A DNA stretch of 64,000 nt from Odoribacter lunatus (GCF_943193135.1 NZ_CALPCZ010000012.1:1-64000), one strand, 5' to 3'; shown: positions 43,587 through 53,318, numbered from the stretch's first letter. Notes: generated from the letters alone by a model not told the origin. Program-made: numbers and translations.

Positions 43587-44150
43587 TTATTTTCCGTTAT
43601 AAAGGCTCATGGTTTTTGGTGTTCCCAACAATACAAAGCTACGAATGATTTCCGATGAACGTTCGAGCAGCGCCGGTATTTTCTCTCTCTCCTCTTCTGT
43701 CCATTGTCCCAATACGTAATCAATTTGTTGCCCCCGGGCAAATTCATTGCCTATTCCGAAACGCAATCGGGCATAGCCTGTTGTTCCCAATAAAGCATTG
43801 ATGTTTTTTAATCCATTATGCCCTCCGTCGCTTCCTTTTCCCCGCAGTCTCAATGTCCCGAACGGCAAGGCCAAATCATCTACAACAATCAATAAGTTTT
43901 CCAACGGTATTTTTTCTTTCTGCATCCAGTAGTTTACCGCTTTTCCACTCAAATTCATGTACGTATCCGGTTTCAACAGGAGCAATGCCCGCCCCTTCAA
44001 TTTCACTTCTGTTACCTCGCCATAACGTGCTCCCTCAAAAACAGCATTGGAGGCCTTTGCGAAAGCCTCCAATACACTAAATCCACTGTTGTGACGGGTA
44101 TCTTCATATTCCGGGCCTATGTTTCCCAACCCGACAATCAGATACTTCAT
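43587..44150 (-). CDS. pth: Peptidyl-tRNA hydrolase
   Basis: Pth releases tRNA from peptidyl-tRNA that has dropped off the ribosome. The 187-residue protein begins [20 protein letters not shown], giving the active-site asparagine and histidine, and has [27 protein letters not shown], with the catalytic aspartate near residue 93. [10 protein letters not shown] supplies another conserved asparagine. Length and motifs are standard. It is placed between rplY and the S4-domain gene. Confidence 0.96.
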   Translation of the reverse strand: MKYLIVGLGNIGPEYEDTRHNSGFSVLEAFAKASNAVFEGARYGEVTEVKLKGRALLLLKPDTYMNLSGKAVNYWMQKEKIPLENLLIVVDDLALPFGTLRLRGKGSDGGHNGLKNINALLGTTGYARLRFGIGNEFARGQQIDYVLGQWTEEEREKIPALLERSSEIIRSFVLLGTPKTMSLYNGK

Positions 44151-44168
44151 ATCATTATCGTTAAATTA

Positions 44169-44738
44169 TCACTTTGATTCTGCTGCCGATCTTGCTGCTC
44201 TTGTCATCTTAATCTGAGCAATAACAACTTCTTTCGCATTTACAATTTCAAATTTATCAAATGAAAGTTCTTTTACTTTGATGGATTTACCCAATTCCAG
44301 ATTTGTTACATCCAATACGATTTCTCCCGGTAATTCGGCAGGAATTGCTTTTACTTTCAATTTACGGGTAATCAATACCAATTTACCACCGGCTTGCACA
44401 CCGGCAGCAAATCCCTGTAATTTAACAGGCACTTCCATTACCACCGGTTTGTTATCAAAGATTTGATAGAAATCCATGTGCAATACCCGATCCGTTACCG
44501 GATGAAATTGAATTTCTCTCATGACAGCAGCATAAACTTTTCCGTTAAGGTTTAAGTTTACAACGTATACTATCGGAGTGTATAATAATTTCGCCAAATC
44601 TTTTTCAATGACAGAAAAATGGATGTTGCCTTCTCCACCGTATAATACACAAGGCACTTTTTTGTCGTTGCGCAAAGCTTTAGAGGCTTTTTTACCCAAA
44701 TCTTCTCTTAATTCTCCTTTTAATTCAAATACTTGCAT
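44169..44738 (-). CDS. rplY: 50S ribosomal protein L25/general stress protein Ctc
   Basis: The 189-residue protein has the N-terminal L25 domain that binds 5S rRNA (LKGELREDLGKKASKALRNDKKVPCVLYGG) and a C-terminal TL5/Ctc beta domain (about 95-180). This two-domain form is usual outside the Gammaproteobacteria. It ends with a short basic-acidic tail (KMTRAARSAAESK). It is first in the leftward rplY-pth-S4 run and follows a likely promoter at 44848-44878. Confidence 0.95.
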   Translation of the reverse strand: MQVFELKGELREDLGKKASKALRNDKKVPCVLYGGEGNIHFSVIEKDLAKLLYTPIVYVVNLNLNGKVYAAVMREIQFHPVTDRVLHMDFYQIFDNKPVVMEVPVKLQGFAAGVQAGGKLVLITRKLKVKAIPAELPGEIVLDVTNLELGKSIKVKELSFDKFEIVNAKEVVIAQIKMTRAARSAAESK

Positions 44739-44847
44739 AATAATCTACAATTAACGTGCTACTCAAAAAGGGTTTATAACTCCGGGGATTTAAGCCAAAC
44801 CGTTTTCCCATTGCACCATTCTTATTATTCCCCGTACAAATAGGGCA

Positions 44848-44878
44848 CAAAGATATAAAATTCAATTTTAATCAGAAA
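44848..44878 (-). promoter_or_regulatory. Probable promoter of rplY
   Basis: On the minus strand TATCTTTG (44855-44848) is an exact -7 match. TTTC (44878-44875), one base off TTTG, lies 19 bases upstream. Confidence 0.5.
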
Positions 44879-45019
44879 AAATCAAGGAATAAAAAAGGTA
44901 TTCCGGTTCACATTGTTGTGTGTGTGTTATTGGGCGAGACTATCCCCGGAATACCCCGAAGTAAATATTTATCAAAGGATAAATATAATCTTATTTTTAT
45001 TACTTTTCACTATTAAATC

Positions 45020-45050
45020 TTTTTTCTTTCAAATATTGGTTTTAATTTTG
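45020..45050 (+). promoter_or_regulatory. Probable promoter of the ferredoxin gene
   Basis: TAATTTTG (45043-45050) is an exact -7 match, 32 bases before the start. TTTT, one base off TTTG, lies 19 bases upstream. Confidence 0.5.
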
Positions 45051-45081
45051 CCTATTATTAATCAACAAATTTTATTAGAAA

Positions 45082-45252
45082 ATGGCTTACGTAATTTCTG
45101 ACGACTGTATTGCTTGCGGCACATGTGAAGGAGAATGTCCGGTAGGAGCAATTTCTATGGGTGCTGATCATTATCAAATTGATCCGAACACATGCATTGA
45201 CTGCGGAACTTGTGCTGGCGCTTGCCCGGTAGAAGCAATCAAACAGGCTTAA
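45082..45252 (+). CDS. 2[4Fe-4S] ferredoxin
   Basis: The 56-residue protein has two clostridial-type cluster motifs: CIACGTCEGECPVGAIS and CIDCGTCAGACPVEAIK. Each supplies three cysteines in CxxCxxC plus the fourth as CP, giving two [4Fe-4S] clusters. It is a low-potential electron carrier, for example for pyruvate:ferredoxin oxidoreductase in anaerobes. The gene is monocistronic with its own promoter and terminator. It marks the left border of the G+C-richer urease block. Confidence 0.96.
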   Translation: MAYVISDDCIACGTCEGECPVGAISMGADHYQIDPNTCIDCGTCAGACPVEAIKQA

Positions 45253-45272
45253 GGCAATAACCACAAGCAAAA

Positions 45273-45329
45273 TGAAGTCGTTTAAATGACTTCAATAAAA
45301 TAAAATCCCGTCAAATGACGGGATTTTTT
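45273..45329. terminator. Double hairpin terminator between ferredoxin and crcB
   Basis: A first stem TGAAGTC/GACTTCA (45273-45294) is followed by a 12-bp stem AAAATCCCGTCA/TGACGGGATTTT with a 2-base loop (45302-45327) and a T-run. It serves both convergent transcripts. Confidence 0.85.
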
Positions 45330-45351
45330 ATTTCCCGTAAAAATAAATCTT

Positions 45352-45729
45352 TTACGCCGGTTTTACGACACTGCGCCCCAGCCAGACGAATACAATACCG
45401 ATGACGATGCTCAAAACAAGATAGAGGGAAAAATAACCCCAGTGTTTATTTTGCATCAGCAGGAACATATCGTCCGCAAAGGAGGAAAAAGTGGTAAAAC
45501 CGCCGCAGAATCCGGTGATCAGAAATACATTCATGCTGGCAGAAAGCCAGTGGGCCTTCTCCGCCATGCCGAAAAAGATTCCGATCAGGAAACTCCCGAT
45601 TATATTGACGGCGAAAGTCCCCCAGGGATAAGGGGAGGAAAAAACGGCATGCGCCAGTTTCCCCGTCAGGTAGCGCAGGCAGGTTCCTATGAAACCGCCT
45701 GCACCGGCAATCAACATCGCTTTAAACAT
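45352..45729 (-). CDS. crcB: Fluoride exporter CrcB/Fluc
   Basis: Fluc proteins are small dual-topology channels that let fluoride leave the cell. The 125-residue protein has four membrane spans and the family motifs GGFIGTCLRYL near residue 11, WGTFAVNIIGSFLIGIF near residue 41 and GFCGGFTTFSSFADD near residue 73, which includes the sodium-site GGxTTFSTF-like region. It lies 23 bases after the MFS gene at the end of the leftward urease operon. No fluoride riboswitch is visible upstream, so expression appears tied to the operon. Confidence 0.94.
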   Translation of the reverse strand: MFKAMLIAGAGGFIGTCLRYLTGKLAHAVFSSPYPWGTFAVNIIGSFLIGIFFGMAEKAHWLSASMNVFLITGFCGGFTTFSSFADDMFLLMQNKHWGYFSLYLVLSIVIGIVFVWLGRSVVKPA

Positions 45730-45752
45730 ACTTTATTGTTTTATCAATATTT

Positions 45753-47111
45753 CTACTCTTTCACTATCTGAAATCCCAGGAGGCGGGTGATTATTCCGCC
45801 GATCAGCAGGACCGCTATCGCTATGAGCAACACCAGACTTCCCCCTCCCCAATCCAGTAAAAGGGGTATGACGAATGTGGCTATAATCGCGCCCAATTTT
45901 CCCAATGCCGAAGCGATGCCTTCTCCTTCCGCCCGCTCCTGTAACGTATATATACGGCTCGGCAATTCGAAGGTGGAGAGATGCGGTCCCGCATTCAGAG
46001 CCAGTTCGAACAGGAGGAAGCCCGTTAAAAGCACGCCCGCGGGCGCATGCCATATATACCCCACCCACGTCACCGCCAGACCGAAAGCGCTCAATATGAA
46101 TCCCCAGTACTGAGTTTTAATCAGGTTAAAGCGTCTCACGACACTCAATCCCAAAATGAACCCAAACATAACAAAAAGATTTATATAAAAGGTGAACCGC
46201 AACGATTCCACGACTCTTTCGAAAGGATTCTCCCCCCGTTGTATCAATCCGAGGGTCAAAAGCAGCACGGGTGTGAAAATACCGATTCCGTACACGCCCA
46301 TTCCCTCGCATCCCCAGGGGACACCGCTCAATATGACCCGTTTCAGGTTTTGCCGGGTGAAAAAGTTTTGCCGGGAAGCGGAAGAATCGGTGGACTCCTT
46401 TTTAGACGGCAATTCTCCGAACCGGACGTCCTGTCCCAGGAAATGCTGCAGATTCCGTTCCGCCTCCGCCGTTTTCCCGTGCGCAAGCAGCCAGGCGGGA
46501 CTTTCCACAAACCAGAAGCGGGACAAGAACGTAAGCAGCGCCAACAGCGCCAGGACCAGAAACAGTTTATGCCAGATCGCCGGGTTGTCGGAATGTTTTA
46601 GAACGATATAAGCGATAAATATCATCACTATGTTTCCGACTCCCGACATGGCCTTGGAAAGTCCCAGCATGGTCCTCCGCCATTTCGCCGGCATGATTTC
46701 CGACAGATAGGACGGGTCAAGCGCATACGAACCGCCGATGGCAAGCCCGATAAGCAGCAGGCAGACGACAAGCAGCGGTATCGTCGGACAAAAGTATATC
46801 CACAGGGAAGCGCCCGTCACAATCAGAGGACAGAGACGAAAGAAAAAGAGATAACCGTATTTATCGCTCAATCGCCCGAAAAACAAAGAACCGAGCATTA
46901 TTCCGACCAGTCCGGAGGTACAGATTACGCCCTGGAGCCAGGAGGGCAATGCGGGATGACGGGTAATGGCTATCAGGGGAGCTATCACGCCGACCAGTAT
47001 CGCCAGCATGCCGCCGAAGCACTGTCCGGCGGAAGCGATTATCAATATATACACATGCCTGAGGCGCAGAGGCATGTTCTCCATATCCAGCGGGTGAGGT
47101 TTATTTTCCAT
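45753..47111 (-). CDS. MFS permease of the urease operon, substrate unknown
   Basis: The 452-residue protein has 12 predicted membrane spans with the sugar-porter-like signatures GSLFFGRLSDKYGYLFFFR (between spans 2 and 3) and PAKWRRTMLGLSKAM (between spans 4 and 5). The large cytoplasmic loop lies around residues 210-255. It belongs to the sugar/metabolite porter branch of the major facilitator superfamily. The substrate cannot be read from the sequence. Lying 25 bases after the urea channel gene, it may handle a compound tied to urea or ammonia metabolism. Confidence 0.8.
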   Translation of the reverse strand: MENKPHPLDMENMPLRLRHVYILIIASAGQCFGGMLAILVGVIAPLIAITRHPALPSWLQGVICTSGLVGIMLGSLFFGRLSDKYGYLFFFRLCPLIVTGASLWIYFCPTIPLLVVCLLLIGLAIGGSYALDPSYLSEIMPAKWRRTMLGLSKAMSGVGNIVMIFIAYIVLKHSDNPAIWHKLFLVLALLALLTFLSRFWFVESPAWLLAHGKTAEAERNLQHFLGQDVRFGELPSKKESTDSSASRQNFFTRQNLKRVILSGVPWGCEGMGVYGIGIFTPVLLLTLGLIQRGENPFERVVESLRFTFYINLFVMFGFILGLSVVRRFNLIKTQYWGFILSAFGLAVTWVGYIWHAPAGVLLTGFLLFELALNAGPHLSTFELPSRIYTLQERAEGEGIASALGKLGAIIATFVIPLLLDWGGGSLVLLIAIAVLLIGGIITRLLGFQIVKE

Positions 47112-47136
47112 CGTCTGTTCTTTTTAGCGGTTCGTA

Positions 47137-48111
47137 TTATCCCTGCTGCAATGTCTTCTTGTCCAGATTCAGGTGAGGCAAAAGGAACAGCCACGTCGCC
47201 ACGCAAAATGGTCCGGTAAGCGTGGGAATGCCGAACGGTCCGAAGAAGGTATCCATCGCCGCCTGAATAAATACGGTGACGATGATTCCCGCCAGACTCC
47301 ACAGGAAGGTGCGCCAGTTCACCTGATAAAAGGTGATACCCAGGGCAATGCCCGTCAAAACGGGACTGAACCCGAAAAGTCCGCTTGCAATATCGCTGCC
47401 GTTGCTCTGGTACAAAACGGCGAAGGCCAGTGCCAGTGCGGAACCTATTGCCGCCCATATCGCTGCCCAGCGGTTGCTAATCGCCAGCCCGATTAAAAAC
47501 AGCAAGCCGGTAACCCAGGAGTTTACCAAAAACACCTGACTGATGCCCCTCAGCCAATACATGACCAGACTTACGAAAGAGAGGTCCACTGCCGATGAGA
47601 AATTTCCGGGCAGTTCGGGTGCTCCCAAGCCCGCATGGGGCAATCCGTGCATGGTCCTTGCTGCCAGCAGGACGAACCAGGTGAGCAGCACGAAGGGGAA
47701 TGTGAACGAGCTGACTTTGTAGGGCGCCAGCAAATGATTCAATCCCACCATGACCCAGGTCGTCGCGGCGGAAAAGATAACCAGCGCCAGCCACATCAGC
47801 GGGACATTCCCCAGGAAAGTCGGCAACGCGCAGCCGACCAGGACGCCGTTGAATCCCCACAGTCCGGCAAGCCCTTTCGCCGCCGGATAGTTCAACACAT
47901 ACCCCGTCAGGGTCGATACGATTACGCCCACAACAGCGCCCCAGGCTACGGCAGGCGTGCCTGTCGCATAGGAGCCGTAAAAAATCCCCGCTAAAAAAAA
48001 CAGGCCTGTCCAGACGTTATCCTGAAACATAACTTGTCCGATTCCTTTCGCTACGATTCGCCAGAATCCCAAAGAAAAAATCTTAGGTAATGCAACTGCT
48101 TGATTTTCCAT
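47137..48111 (-). CDS. Urea transporter (UT family channel)
   Basis: UT-family channels let urea cross the inner membrane down its gradient. The 324-residue protein has about 10 membrane segments in two homologous halves. The selectivity-filter-type motifs are GLWGFNGVLVGCALPTFLG near residue 82 and GLFGFSPVLTGIALG in the second half, matching the paired L(W/F)GFxxVLxG signature. FTFPFVLLTWFVLLA is the conserved middle segment. Position immediately after ureD supports urea as substrate. Confidence 0.93.
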   Translation of the reverse strand: MENQAVALPKIFSLGFWRIVAKGIGQVMFQDNVWTGLFFLAGIFYGSYATGTPAVAWGAVVGVIVSTLTGYVLNYPAAKGLAGLWGFNGVLVGCALPTFLGNVPLMWLALVIFSAATTWVMVGLNHLLAPYKVSSFTFPFVLLTWFVLLAARTMHGLPHAGLGAPELPGNFSSAVDLSFVSLVMYWLRGISQVFLVNSWVTGLLFLIGLAISNRWAAIWAAIGSALALAFAVLYQSNGSDIASGLFGFSPVLTGIALGITFYQVNWRTFLWSLAGIIVTVFIQAAMDTFFGPFGIPTLTGPFCVATWLFLLPHLNLDKKTLQQG

Positions 48112-48133
48112 ATTTCACTCTTTTTTAATGTTT

Positions 48134-49051
48134 TCAACGCCAAATAAATTCTTCCGGCAAGGGTTTTCCCTTTATCTGCATGCGGACTGCAGAGCAGAAT
48201 TCCCGCACGATTCTTTTCACGGGCTGGGTTTCCTTTCCCAGAACCTTGAATATCAACCCGCTCCGGTTCGGCAGATGCGTGATACCCACCGCCAGTTCTT
48301 CCTCCCTGTCGATAAAGACCCGGGTACGCTCGTAGATTTGTGCGGCGTCTTTCTCCGGCGTCAATACGATGACATTGGCAAAAACGTCGTACCGGTGCAT
48401 GACGCCGACATGCCGGACCGATTTTCTTTTCGGTTCCGCCACCATTTTCTCCCGGAAAAGCGGTGTCCCGTCCGGACGAAACGCCCGGGTGCAGACAGAC
48501 AGCAGGTCGTAGACGAACAGTTCGCCGTCTTTGTAATACTTCCGGCCGCCGGTATAAATCTCCCCGTAAAACAAGGTCGCAGAAGGATGTATGTGAATAT
48601 CGGTATCCGTCACATAACGGCTGTTCCGACAGGGAATCGTCGCTTCCGGGAGGTATTCCAGATAAGCGTTTTCCTCCAGCACGAAGGTCTGTTTCAATGC
48701 CGAGTAGTTGTAAATCATTTCGGCTATTTTCGTCGCCGCGCCCGTCGAAATGAAAGCATACGCGTCTTTGCGGACCGTGAAGCGGTTTTCATAGCGGTCG
48801 CCGTCCACGTTTGGCCCGCCGGAAGACAGGATATAGACACAGGGCATTTCCGGCATGCCCTCATCGAAGTAGAGTTCCTGCTGTACGATGAGAGGCGCCC
48901 GGCGGTCCCAGTGTCTCATGATGGACTTGTTGTCCGGATCCAGTTCGAATACCAGATCCAGCTTTCCGTTTTTCCCCGGTGCCCCCAGACGCATGGCGGG
49001 TGTCTTTGTCAGGTAGGGAGCCAGCTCCCTGCATTGTGTAAAATCTTTCAT
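48134..49051 (-). CDS. ureD: Urease accessory protein UreD (UreH)
   Basis: UreD binds apo-urease and, with UreF and UreG, forms the complex that inserts nickel into the active site. The 305-residue protein has the family pattern: [33 protein letters not shown] near the N-terminus, [21 protein letters not shown], and [14 protein letters not shown]. The motif [14 protein letters not shown] is the usual central block. It overlaps ureG by 4 bases (ATGA), so the two are coupled. Gene order F-G-D is standard. Confidence 0.92.
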   Translation of the reverse strand: MKDFTQCRELAPYLTKTPAMRLGAPGKNGKLDLVFELDPDNKSIMRHWDRRAPLIVQQELYFDEGMPEMPCVYILSSGGPNVDGDRYENRFTVRKDAYAFISTGAATKIAEMIYNYSALKQTFVLEENAYLEYLPEATIPCRNSRYVTDTDIHIHPSATLFYGEIYTGGRKYYKDGELFVYDLLSVCTRAFRPDGTPLFREKMVAEPKRKSVRHVGVMHRYDVFANVIVLTPEKDAAQIYERTRVFIDREEELAVGITHLPNRSGLIFKVLGKETQPVKRIVREFCSAVRMQIKGKPLPEEFIWR

Positions 49052-49698
49052 GCCTCCGTCTTTTCTTCTTCTTTCTGCACGACTCTGTCAAAAAGCGCCA
49101 TGTTCCGGATCAGTTCCACCAGCTCCATGATTCCTTCGCCGGTCATGCAATTGGTAAACAGGAAGGGTTTCCCCGGACGCATTTTTTCCGAATCGCGGCG
49201 CATGACTTCCAGATCCGCATGCACATAGGGCGCCAGATCGGTCTTGTTTATCACCAGAATGTCCGAGTAAGATATGCCGGGACCGTCTTTCCGGGGAATC
49301 TTATCCCCTGCCGCCACGTCTATGACGTAAATAAAGAAGTCCACCAATGCGGGACTGAACGTCAGGGTCAGGTTGTCCCCACCCGATTCTATCAGGACAA
49401 TATCGCTGTCCGGAAACTTCGCTTCCATCTCCTCCACCGCCGCGATATTCATGGAGGGGTCTTCCCTCACCGCCGTATGCGGACACGCGCCGGTCTCCAC
49501 GCCGATGATGCGTTCTTCCGCCAGATAGCCTTTCAGCATCTTCCGGACGTGCTTGGCATCTTCCGTGGTTACTATATCATTCGTGATAATCAGTACTTTC
49601 AATCCCGATTTCAAAAGATAAGGCGTTATCGCCTCTATGAGTGCCGTTTTACCGGAACCGACAGGCCCCCCGACACCGATTCGACATGTATTGCTCAT
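49048..49698 (-). CDS. ureG: Urease accessory GTPase UreG
   Basis: UreG is the SIMIBI-class GTPase that carries nickel and drives its insertion into urease. The P-loop [17 protein letters not shown] is near residue 8, the metal-binding CPH motif appears in [15 protein letters not shown] near residue 70, [14 protein letters not shown] follows, and [11 protein letters not shown] is the base-recognition NKxD. The length of 216 residues is standard. It lies between ureF and ureD. Confidence 0.97.
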   Translation of the reverse strand: MSNTCRIGVGGPVGSGKTALIEAITPYLLKSGLKVLIITNDIVTTEDAKHVRKMLKGYLAEERIIGVETGACPHTAVREDPSMNIAAVEEMEAKFPDSDIVLIESGGDNLTLTFSPALVDFFIYVIDVAAGDKIPRKDGPGISYSDILVINKTDLAPYVHADLEVMRRDSEKMRPGKPFLFTNCMTGEGIMELVELIRNMALFDRVVQKEEEKTEA

Positions 49699-49721
49699 TA
49701 TTTATTCCGTTTTCAGTTGAT

Positions 49722-50414
49722 TCAATTCATAAACATTCTCATGGTTCCCTTTTCATGCAAAGAAGCCAGGATGTCCATTTCCGGCACGAAAGCCGTCATA
49801 TCCTCGTAACCGGCGTCCCGGATATTCTCATACTCCTCCGAGGCTTCGGCGCCGAGCCGATAAAGAATGGCCTGGGTCTCATAATGGGACACTTTCACGC
49901 AGCGCAGCGCGGCATTCAGCACCATATTGACGGCTCCGTACTCTACGGCGGCAAACAGCTCTTTCTCCGTCAATCCGCACTGCTGGAAATAAACGGCCTG
50001 GGTGACGGGATAGGTCCCTGCCACCTGCTGTTCCCGAATATCCTGCAGCCACCGCTTCATCAATGCGCTTTCCGTAATCCGGGTGCAGATTTCCGCCATT
50101 TTCTTCCCCGTACGGGTAAGCATCTGCCGGGCTTCCGCATTCATTTTGCATAAAATGACCTGCCGGTCCGCCTCTTTTATCTCTTCGTAATCGTTCCGGG
50201 CGGCCGCCCGGAATGCGACCAATGCCGCTATCGCATCGCAATGGAGCGTCTGCCGAAGCACAGTACGGGTATATTGTTCCAAGGTCTCCGCATCATGCAC
50301 GATATTTTCAAAAGCCGCGGATTCCAGTCCGTTGGAAAAAGAAAAGGTTCCCACCGGAAAAGCGGAGTCGGCAAATTCCGCCAGCCGCATCAAACGGGTT
50401 ATATCATCCGTCAT
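49722..50414 (-). CDS. ureF: Urease accessory protein UreF
   Basis: UreF links UreD to UreG and gates nickel transfer. The 230-residue all-helical protein has the family opening RLMRLAEFADSAFPVGTFSFSNGLE and the conserved helical block DAIAALVAFRAAARNDYEEIKEAD. The C-terminal part VNMVLNAALRCVKVSHYETQAIL is typical. It lies 12 bases after ureE and 23 bases before ureG. Confidence 0.93.
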   Translation of the reverse strand: MTDDITRLMRLAEFADSAFPVGTFSFSNGLESAAFENIVHDAETLEQYTRTVLRQTLHCDAIAALVAFRAAARNDYEEIKEADRQVILCKMNAEARQMLTRTGKKMAEICTRITESALMKRWLQDIREQQVAGTYPVTQAVYFQQCGLTEKELFAAVEYGAVNMVLNAALRCVKVSHYETQAILYRLGAEASEEYENIRDAGYEDMTAFVPEMDILASLHEKGTMRMFMN

Positions 50415-50426
50415 ATCCGTTCCTTT

Positions 50427-50993
50427 TTAATGGTGATGTGCATGACTGTGGTCCAATTCCTGGGAACATCCGCCGAAAAGTTTCCGTACCTCATGCGGCG
50501 AGAGGAACGGGAACACTTCCCGACCGGCCTGAAATTCATAGGCAATGTCTTCGAAATGGTGTGTGTCCATCACGCTCGTCATCACTTTTTTGTCCACGGT
50601 CAGCGGGATATATACTTTGGTGCCTTTGACAATCGCCGGCCAATGCTGGTTGCCTACCGCATGACCCAGTTCCACGCAGCGACGGATAATTTCATCCGGC
50701 GAATACGAGGCTATTTTCTGCAAATCGGCCACCAGAACCGGTTTCAAATCGATGCGGATGACAACCGCTCTGTTGCTGCCGGCGTCATATTCCAGTATAT
50801 CACCGTTTTCGATGCGGGTATGCCGCTTTAAAGCCACAGCGCACTCCGTGCCGGCAGTAGTTTTCACAATAAAACGGCTTTTCTGCGCCGTCCATTGGTC
50901 CAGATCGAGGTATTCTATCTCCGCCTCTTTCAACTTCTGATGCCAGTCCGCATCCGAATAGAGGTTTCCGAGAACTTCCGAGTAAATTTTCAT
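50427..50993 (-). CDS. ureE: Urease nickel metallochaperone UreE
   Basis: UreE delivers nickel to the UreDFG complex. The 188-residue protein has the N-terminal peptide-binding domain and the metal-binding central motif ELGHAVGNQHWPAIV near residue 112, where the conserved histidine corresponds to the interface Ni ligand. The C-terminus ends in CSQELDHSHAHHH, a histidine-rich tail that can store extra nickel. Position between ureC and ureF fits. A stem-loop separates it from ureC. Confidence 0.94.
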   Translation of the reverse strand: MKIYSEVLGNLYSDADWHQKLKEAEIEYLDLDQWTAQKSRFIVKTTAGTECAVALKRHTRIENGDILEYDAGSNRAVVIRIDLKPVLVADLQKIASYSPDEIIRRCVELGHAVGNQHWPAIVKGTKVYIPLTVDKKVMTSVMDTHHFEDIAYEFQAGREVFPFLSPHEVRKLFGGCSQELDHSHAHHH

Positions 50994-51024
50994 AGGGGTT
51001 GATTTTAAAAGGTGACAAAATCAT

Positions 51025-51056
51025 TGCCGGAAGAATTTAAAAAGATCCTTCCGGCA
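51025..51056 (-). other. Intercistronic hairpin between ureC and ureE
   Basis: A 9-bp perfect inverted repeat TGCCGGAAG/CTTCCGGCA lies 25 bases after the ureC stop. No T-run follows on the minus strand, so an mRNA-stability or processing element is more likely than a full terminator. Confidence 0.55.
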
Positions 51057-51081
51057 CAATTTATCCTGTTTTCAAGGATGA

Positions 51082-52800
51082 TTAACTAAACCAGTAAAGC
51101 TGTCCCAGAGAGAATTTCTCCGCCGGTTTCACATAGGCATGCTGACCGTCGACAAATACCTCAAAGGTTTCGGGATTCACATCTATCTTAGGCATGTTTC
51201 CGTTCAGCACCATGTGCGGTTTGCCGATCTGGCGGCAGCCGTGCACAGGAAGAACGATCCGCTGCAAGCCGTATTTTTCCTTAATGCCCGCATCGTGGGA
51301 CACTCTGGAGACAAAAGAAATACAGCTCTTGGGCATGGCGGAACCGAAGCATCCGTACATCGGACGGTAGTACATCGGCTGCGGGGTCGGCAGGGAAGCG
51401 TTCGGGTCTCCCATGTTCGCCCAGTTTATCAGGCCGCCTTTGATGACCATTTTCGGTTTGGTGCCGAAAAAGGCGGGTTCCCACAGTACAAGGTCCGCCA
51501 TTTTTCCTTTTTCGATGGAGCCCAAGACATCGGAGAATCCATAGGTAATGGCCGGATTGATGGTCAGTTTCGCCAAATAGCGCAATACCCGGAAATTGTC
51601 ATTCTGGTCGGAGTCCTCCGCCAGTTTTCCTCTCACATTCTTCATGTAGCTCGCCATCTGGAATGCCCGCATAAAATTCTCGCCGACACGTCCCATCGCC
51701 TGGGAATCGGAAGAAATCATCGAGATGACACCCAAATCATGCAATACGTTTTCCGCCGCCTGCGTCTCCGGACGTACGCGACTTTCCGCGAATGACACAT
51801 CGGACGGAATCTTCGGATTCAGGTTGTGACAAACCATAATCATGTCGAACAGCTCCGCCTGCGAGTTGATGCCGAAAGGCAGGGTCGGGTTCGTAGAAGA
51901 AGGCAGGATATTGGCCAAAGAAGCCACTTTCAGCAAGTCGGGCGCATGTCCCCCGCCGGCACCTTCGGTATGATAGGTGTGAATGGTGCGGCCGTCGATG
52001 GCGGCAATCGTATCTTCCACATAGCCGCCTTCATTCAGCGTATCGGAGTGGATAGCCACCTGCACGTCGAATTCATCGGCAACCGCCATCGTGGCACGGA
52101 TAGCCGCCGGCGTGCTTCCCCAGTCTTCATGTATTTTGAAACCGCAGGCTCCCGCCAGCATCTGCTCTACCAGCGGACGGCGTACGGAACAGTTTCCCTT
52201 GCCCAGCAGACCGTAGTTAACGGGCAGTCCGTCGATCGCCTGCAACATCCGCTTCATATTCCACGTTCCCGACGTAATCGTCGTACCGTTACTTCCGTCC
52301 GTCGGACCGACACCCCCTCCGACAAGGGTGGTCACACCGTTGCTCAGACAATGGTATGCCTGCTGCGGCGCAATCATGTGTACGTGTCCGTCGATGGCTG
52401 CCGCGGTCAGGATCAGATGTTCTCCGGAAATGGAGTCCGTAGCGGTTCCGGTAACCAGTTCCGGATTCACGCCCCGCATGATGTTCGGGTTCCCGGCTTT
52501 GCCGATACCGGCGATTTTTCCGTCTTTCACCCCGACATCGGCTTTGATTACTCCCAGCACGGGATCGATGATGGTGACATTCGTAATCACCAGATCCAGC
52601 GTGCCGCCTTCCGCCGTCGTCGTATTGGCCAGTCCCATACCGTCCCGCAGCGTTTTTCCTCCGCCGTAAACGACTTCATCGCCATACACGCAGAGATCCT
52701 TTGTAATCTCCACATACAAGTCGGTATCTCCCAACCGGATTTTATCCCCTACGGTAGGTCCGTAAAGGTCGTTATACTGCTGTCTCGTTATTGTTGCCAT
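51082..52800 (-). CDS. ureC: Urease subunit alpha
   Basis: UreC holds the di-nickel centre that hydrolyses urea to ammonia and carbamate. In the 572-residue protein the nickel ligands are HVH in [13 protein letters not shown] (about 135), the carbamylated lysine in GFKIHEDWG (about 218), HSDTLNEGG and [12 protein letters not shown] (about 245-273), and the aspartate in [12 protein letters not shown]. The mobile flap reads MVCHNLNP: the flap cysteine and following histidine are kept, while the next residue is N where many ureases have a second H. Gene order and separate ureA and ureB are of the usual bacterial type. Confidence 0.98.
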   Translation of the reverse strand: MATITRQQYNDLYGPTVGDKIRLGDTDLYVEITKDLCVYGDEVVYGGGKTLRDGMGLANTTTAEGGTLDLVITNVTIIDPVLGVIKADVGVKDGKIAGIGKAGNPNIMRGVNPELVTGTATDSISGEHLILTAAAIDGHVHMIAPQQAYHCLSNGVTTLVGGGVGPTDGSNGTTITSGTWNMKRMLQAIDGLPVNYGLLGKGNCSVRRPLVEQMLAGACGFKIHEDWGSTPAAIRATMAVADEFDVQVAIHSDTLNEGGYVEDTIAAIDGRTIHTYHTEGAGGGHAPDLLKVASLANILPSSTNPTLPFGINSQAELFDMIMVCHNLNPKIPSDVSFAESRVRPETQAAENVLHDLGVISMISSDSQAMGRVGENFMRAFQMASYMKNVRGKLAEDSDQNDNFRVLRYLAKLTINPAITYGFSDVLGSIEKGKMADLVLWEPAFFGTKPKMVIKGGLINWANMGDPNASLPTPQPMYYRPMYGCFGSAMPKSCISFVSRVSHDAGIKEKYGLQRIVLPVHGCRQIGKPHMVLNGNMPKIDVNPETFEVFVDGQHAYVKPAEKFSLGQLYWFS

Positions 52801-52801
52801 A

Positions 52802-53311
52802 TTATTTCTTTTTTTGATTTTTCTTTTGAAGTTCTGCTTCCGCCGTAGCTTCGTCAGTCATTTTAAAACCCAGGTTTTTCGCATTTTCCAATGCAAGGAT
52901 ACGTCTCGGATAATAGGTCGGCGCATCCTCGTCGCCGGTAAAGCCCTGTACCAGACCGTTAAAGCCCATGACATACTGTTTGCCGGAATAGGCCACGACC
53001 TCCACCTCTTTCTCGTCGCCCGGCTCGAAACGTATCGCCGTGGTGGCGGGAATATTCAGGTGACAGCCGAACGCTTTCGCCCGGTCGAATTCGAGATAAC
53101 GGTTCACTTCGAAGAAATGGAAGTGCGAACCCACCTGGATAGGACGGTCGCCCGTATTGTGAACGACCAGTTTTGCCGTATAGCGGCCTTCATTGTACAC
53201 GATCGGCTCGGAGCTCAGTATCTCCCCTCCGACACCCACATGCTGTCCCGGCTTGAATCCCGGAACCAGCTTCGCCTGTTGCGGTGCTCCCGCTTTATTC
53301 GTATCTGCCAT
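52802..53311 (-). CDS. ureB: Urease subunit beta
   Basis: UreB is a structural subunit of the urease trimer. Recognisable parts are [21 protein letters not shown] near residue 17, [21 protein letters not shown] near 50, and [19 protein letters not shown]. At 169 residues it is longer than the roughly 100-110 residues of typical separate beta subunits. The extra part is a C-terminal lysine-, alanine- and glutamate-rich tail ([15 protein letters not shown]) after the segment [17 protein letters not shown]. It ends one base before ureC. Confidence 0.96.
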   Translation of the reverse strand: MADTNKAGAPQQAKLVPGFKPGQHVGVGGEILSSEPIVYNEGRYTAKLVVHNTGDRPIQVGSHFHFFEVNRYLEFDRAKAFGCHLNIPATTAIRFEPGDEKEVEVVAYSGKQYVMGFNGLVQGFTGDEDAPTYYPRRILALENAKNLGFKMTDEATAEAELQKKNQKKK

Positions 53312-53318
53312 AATTTTT

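Larger units (their letters stand above)
44739..45081. other. 343-base divergent intergenic region
   Basis: It holds the upstream regions of rplY (leftward) and the ferredoxin gene (rightward), and no coding frame is supported. Besides the two promoter candidates listed separately there is a short GT-repeat (TTGTTGTGTGTGTGTTATT, about 44922-44940). No RNA gene is recognised. Confidence 0.6.

Noticed and set aside
48128-52848. Long plus-strand frames opposite ureD, ureG, ureF and ureC (for example 48128-49228 and 51826-52848)
   Set aside because: They are antisense to well-conserved urease genes, lack domains, and arise from the G+C-rich composition.
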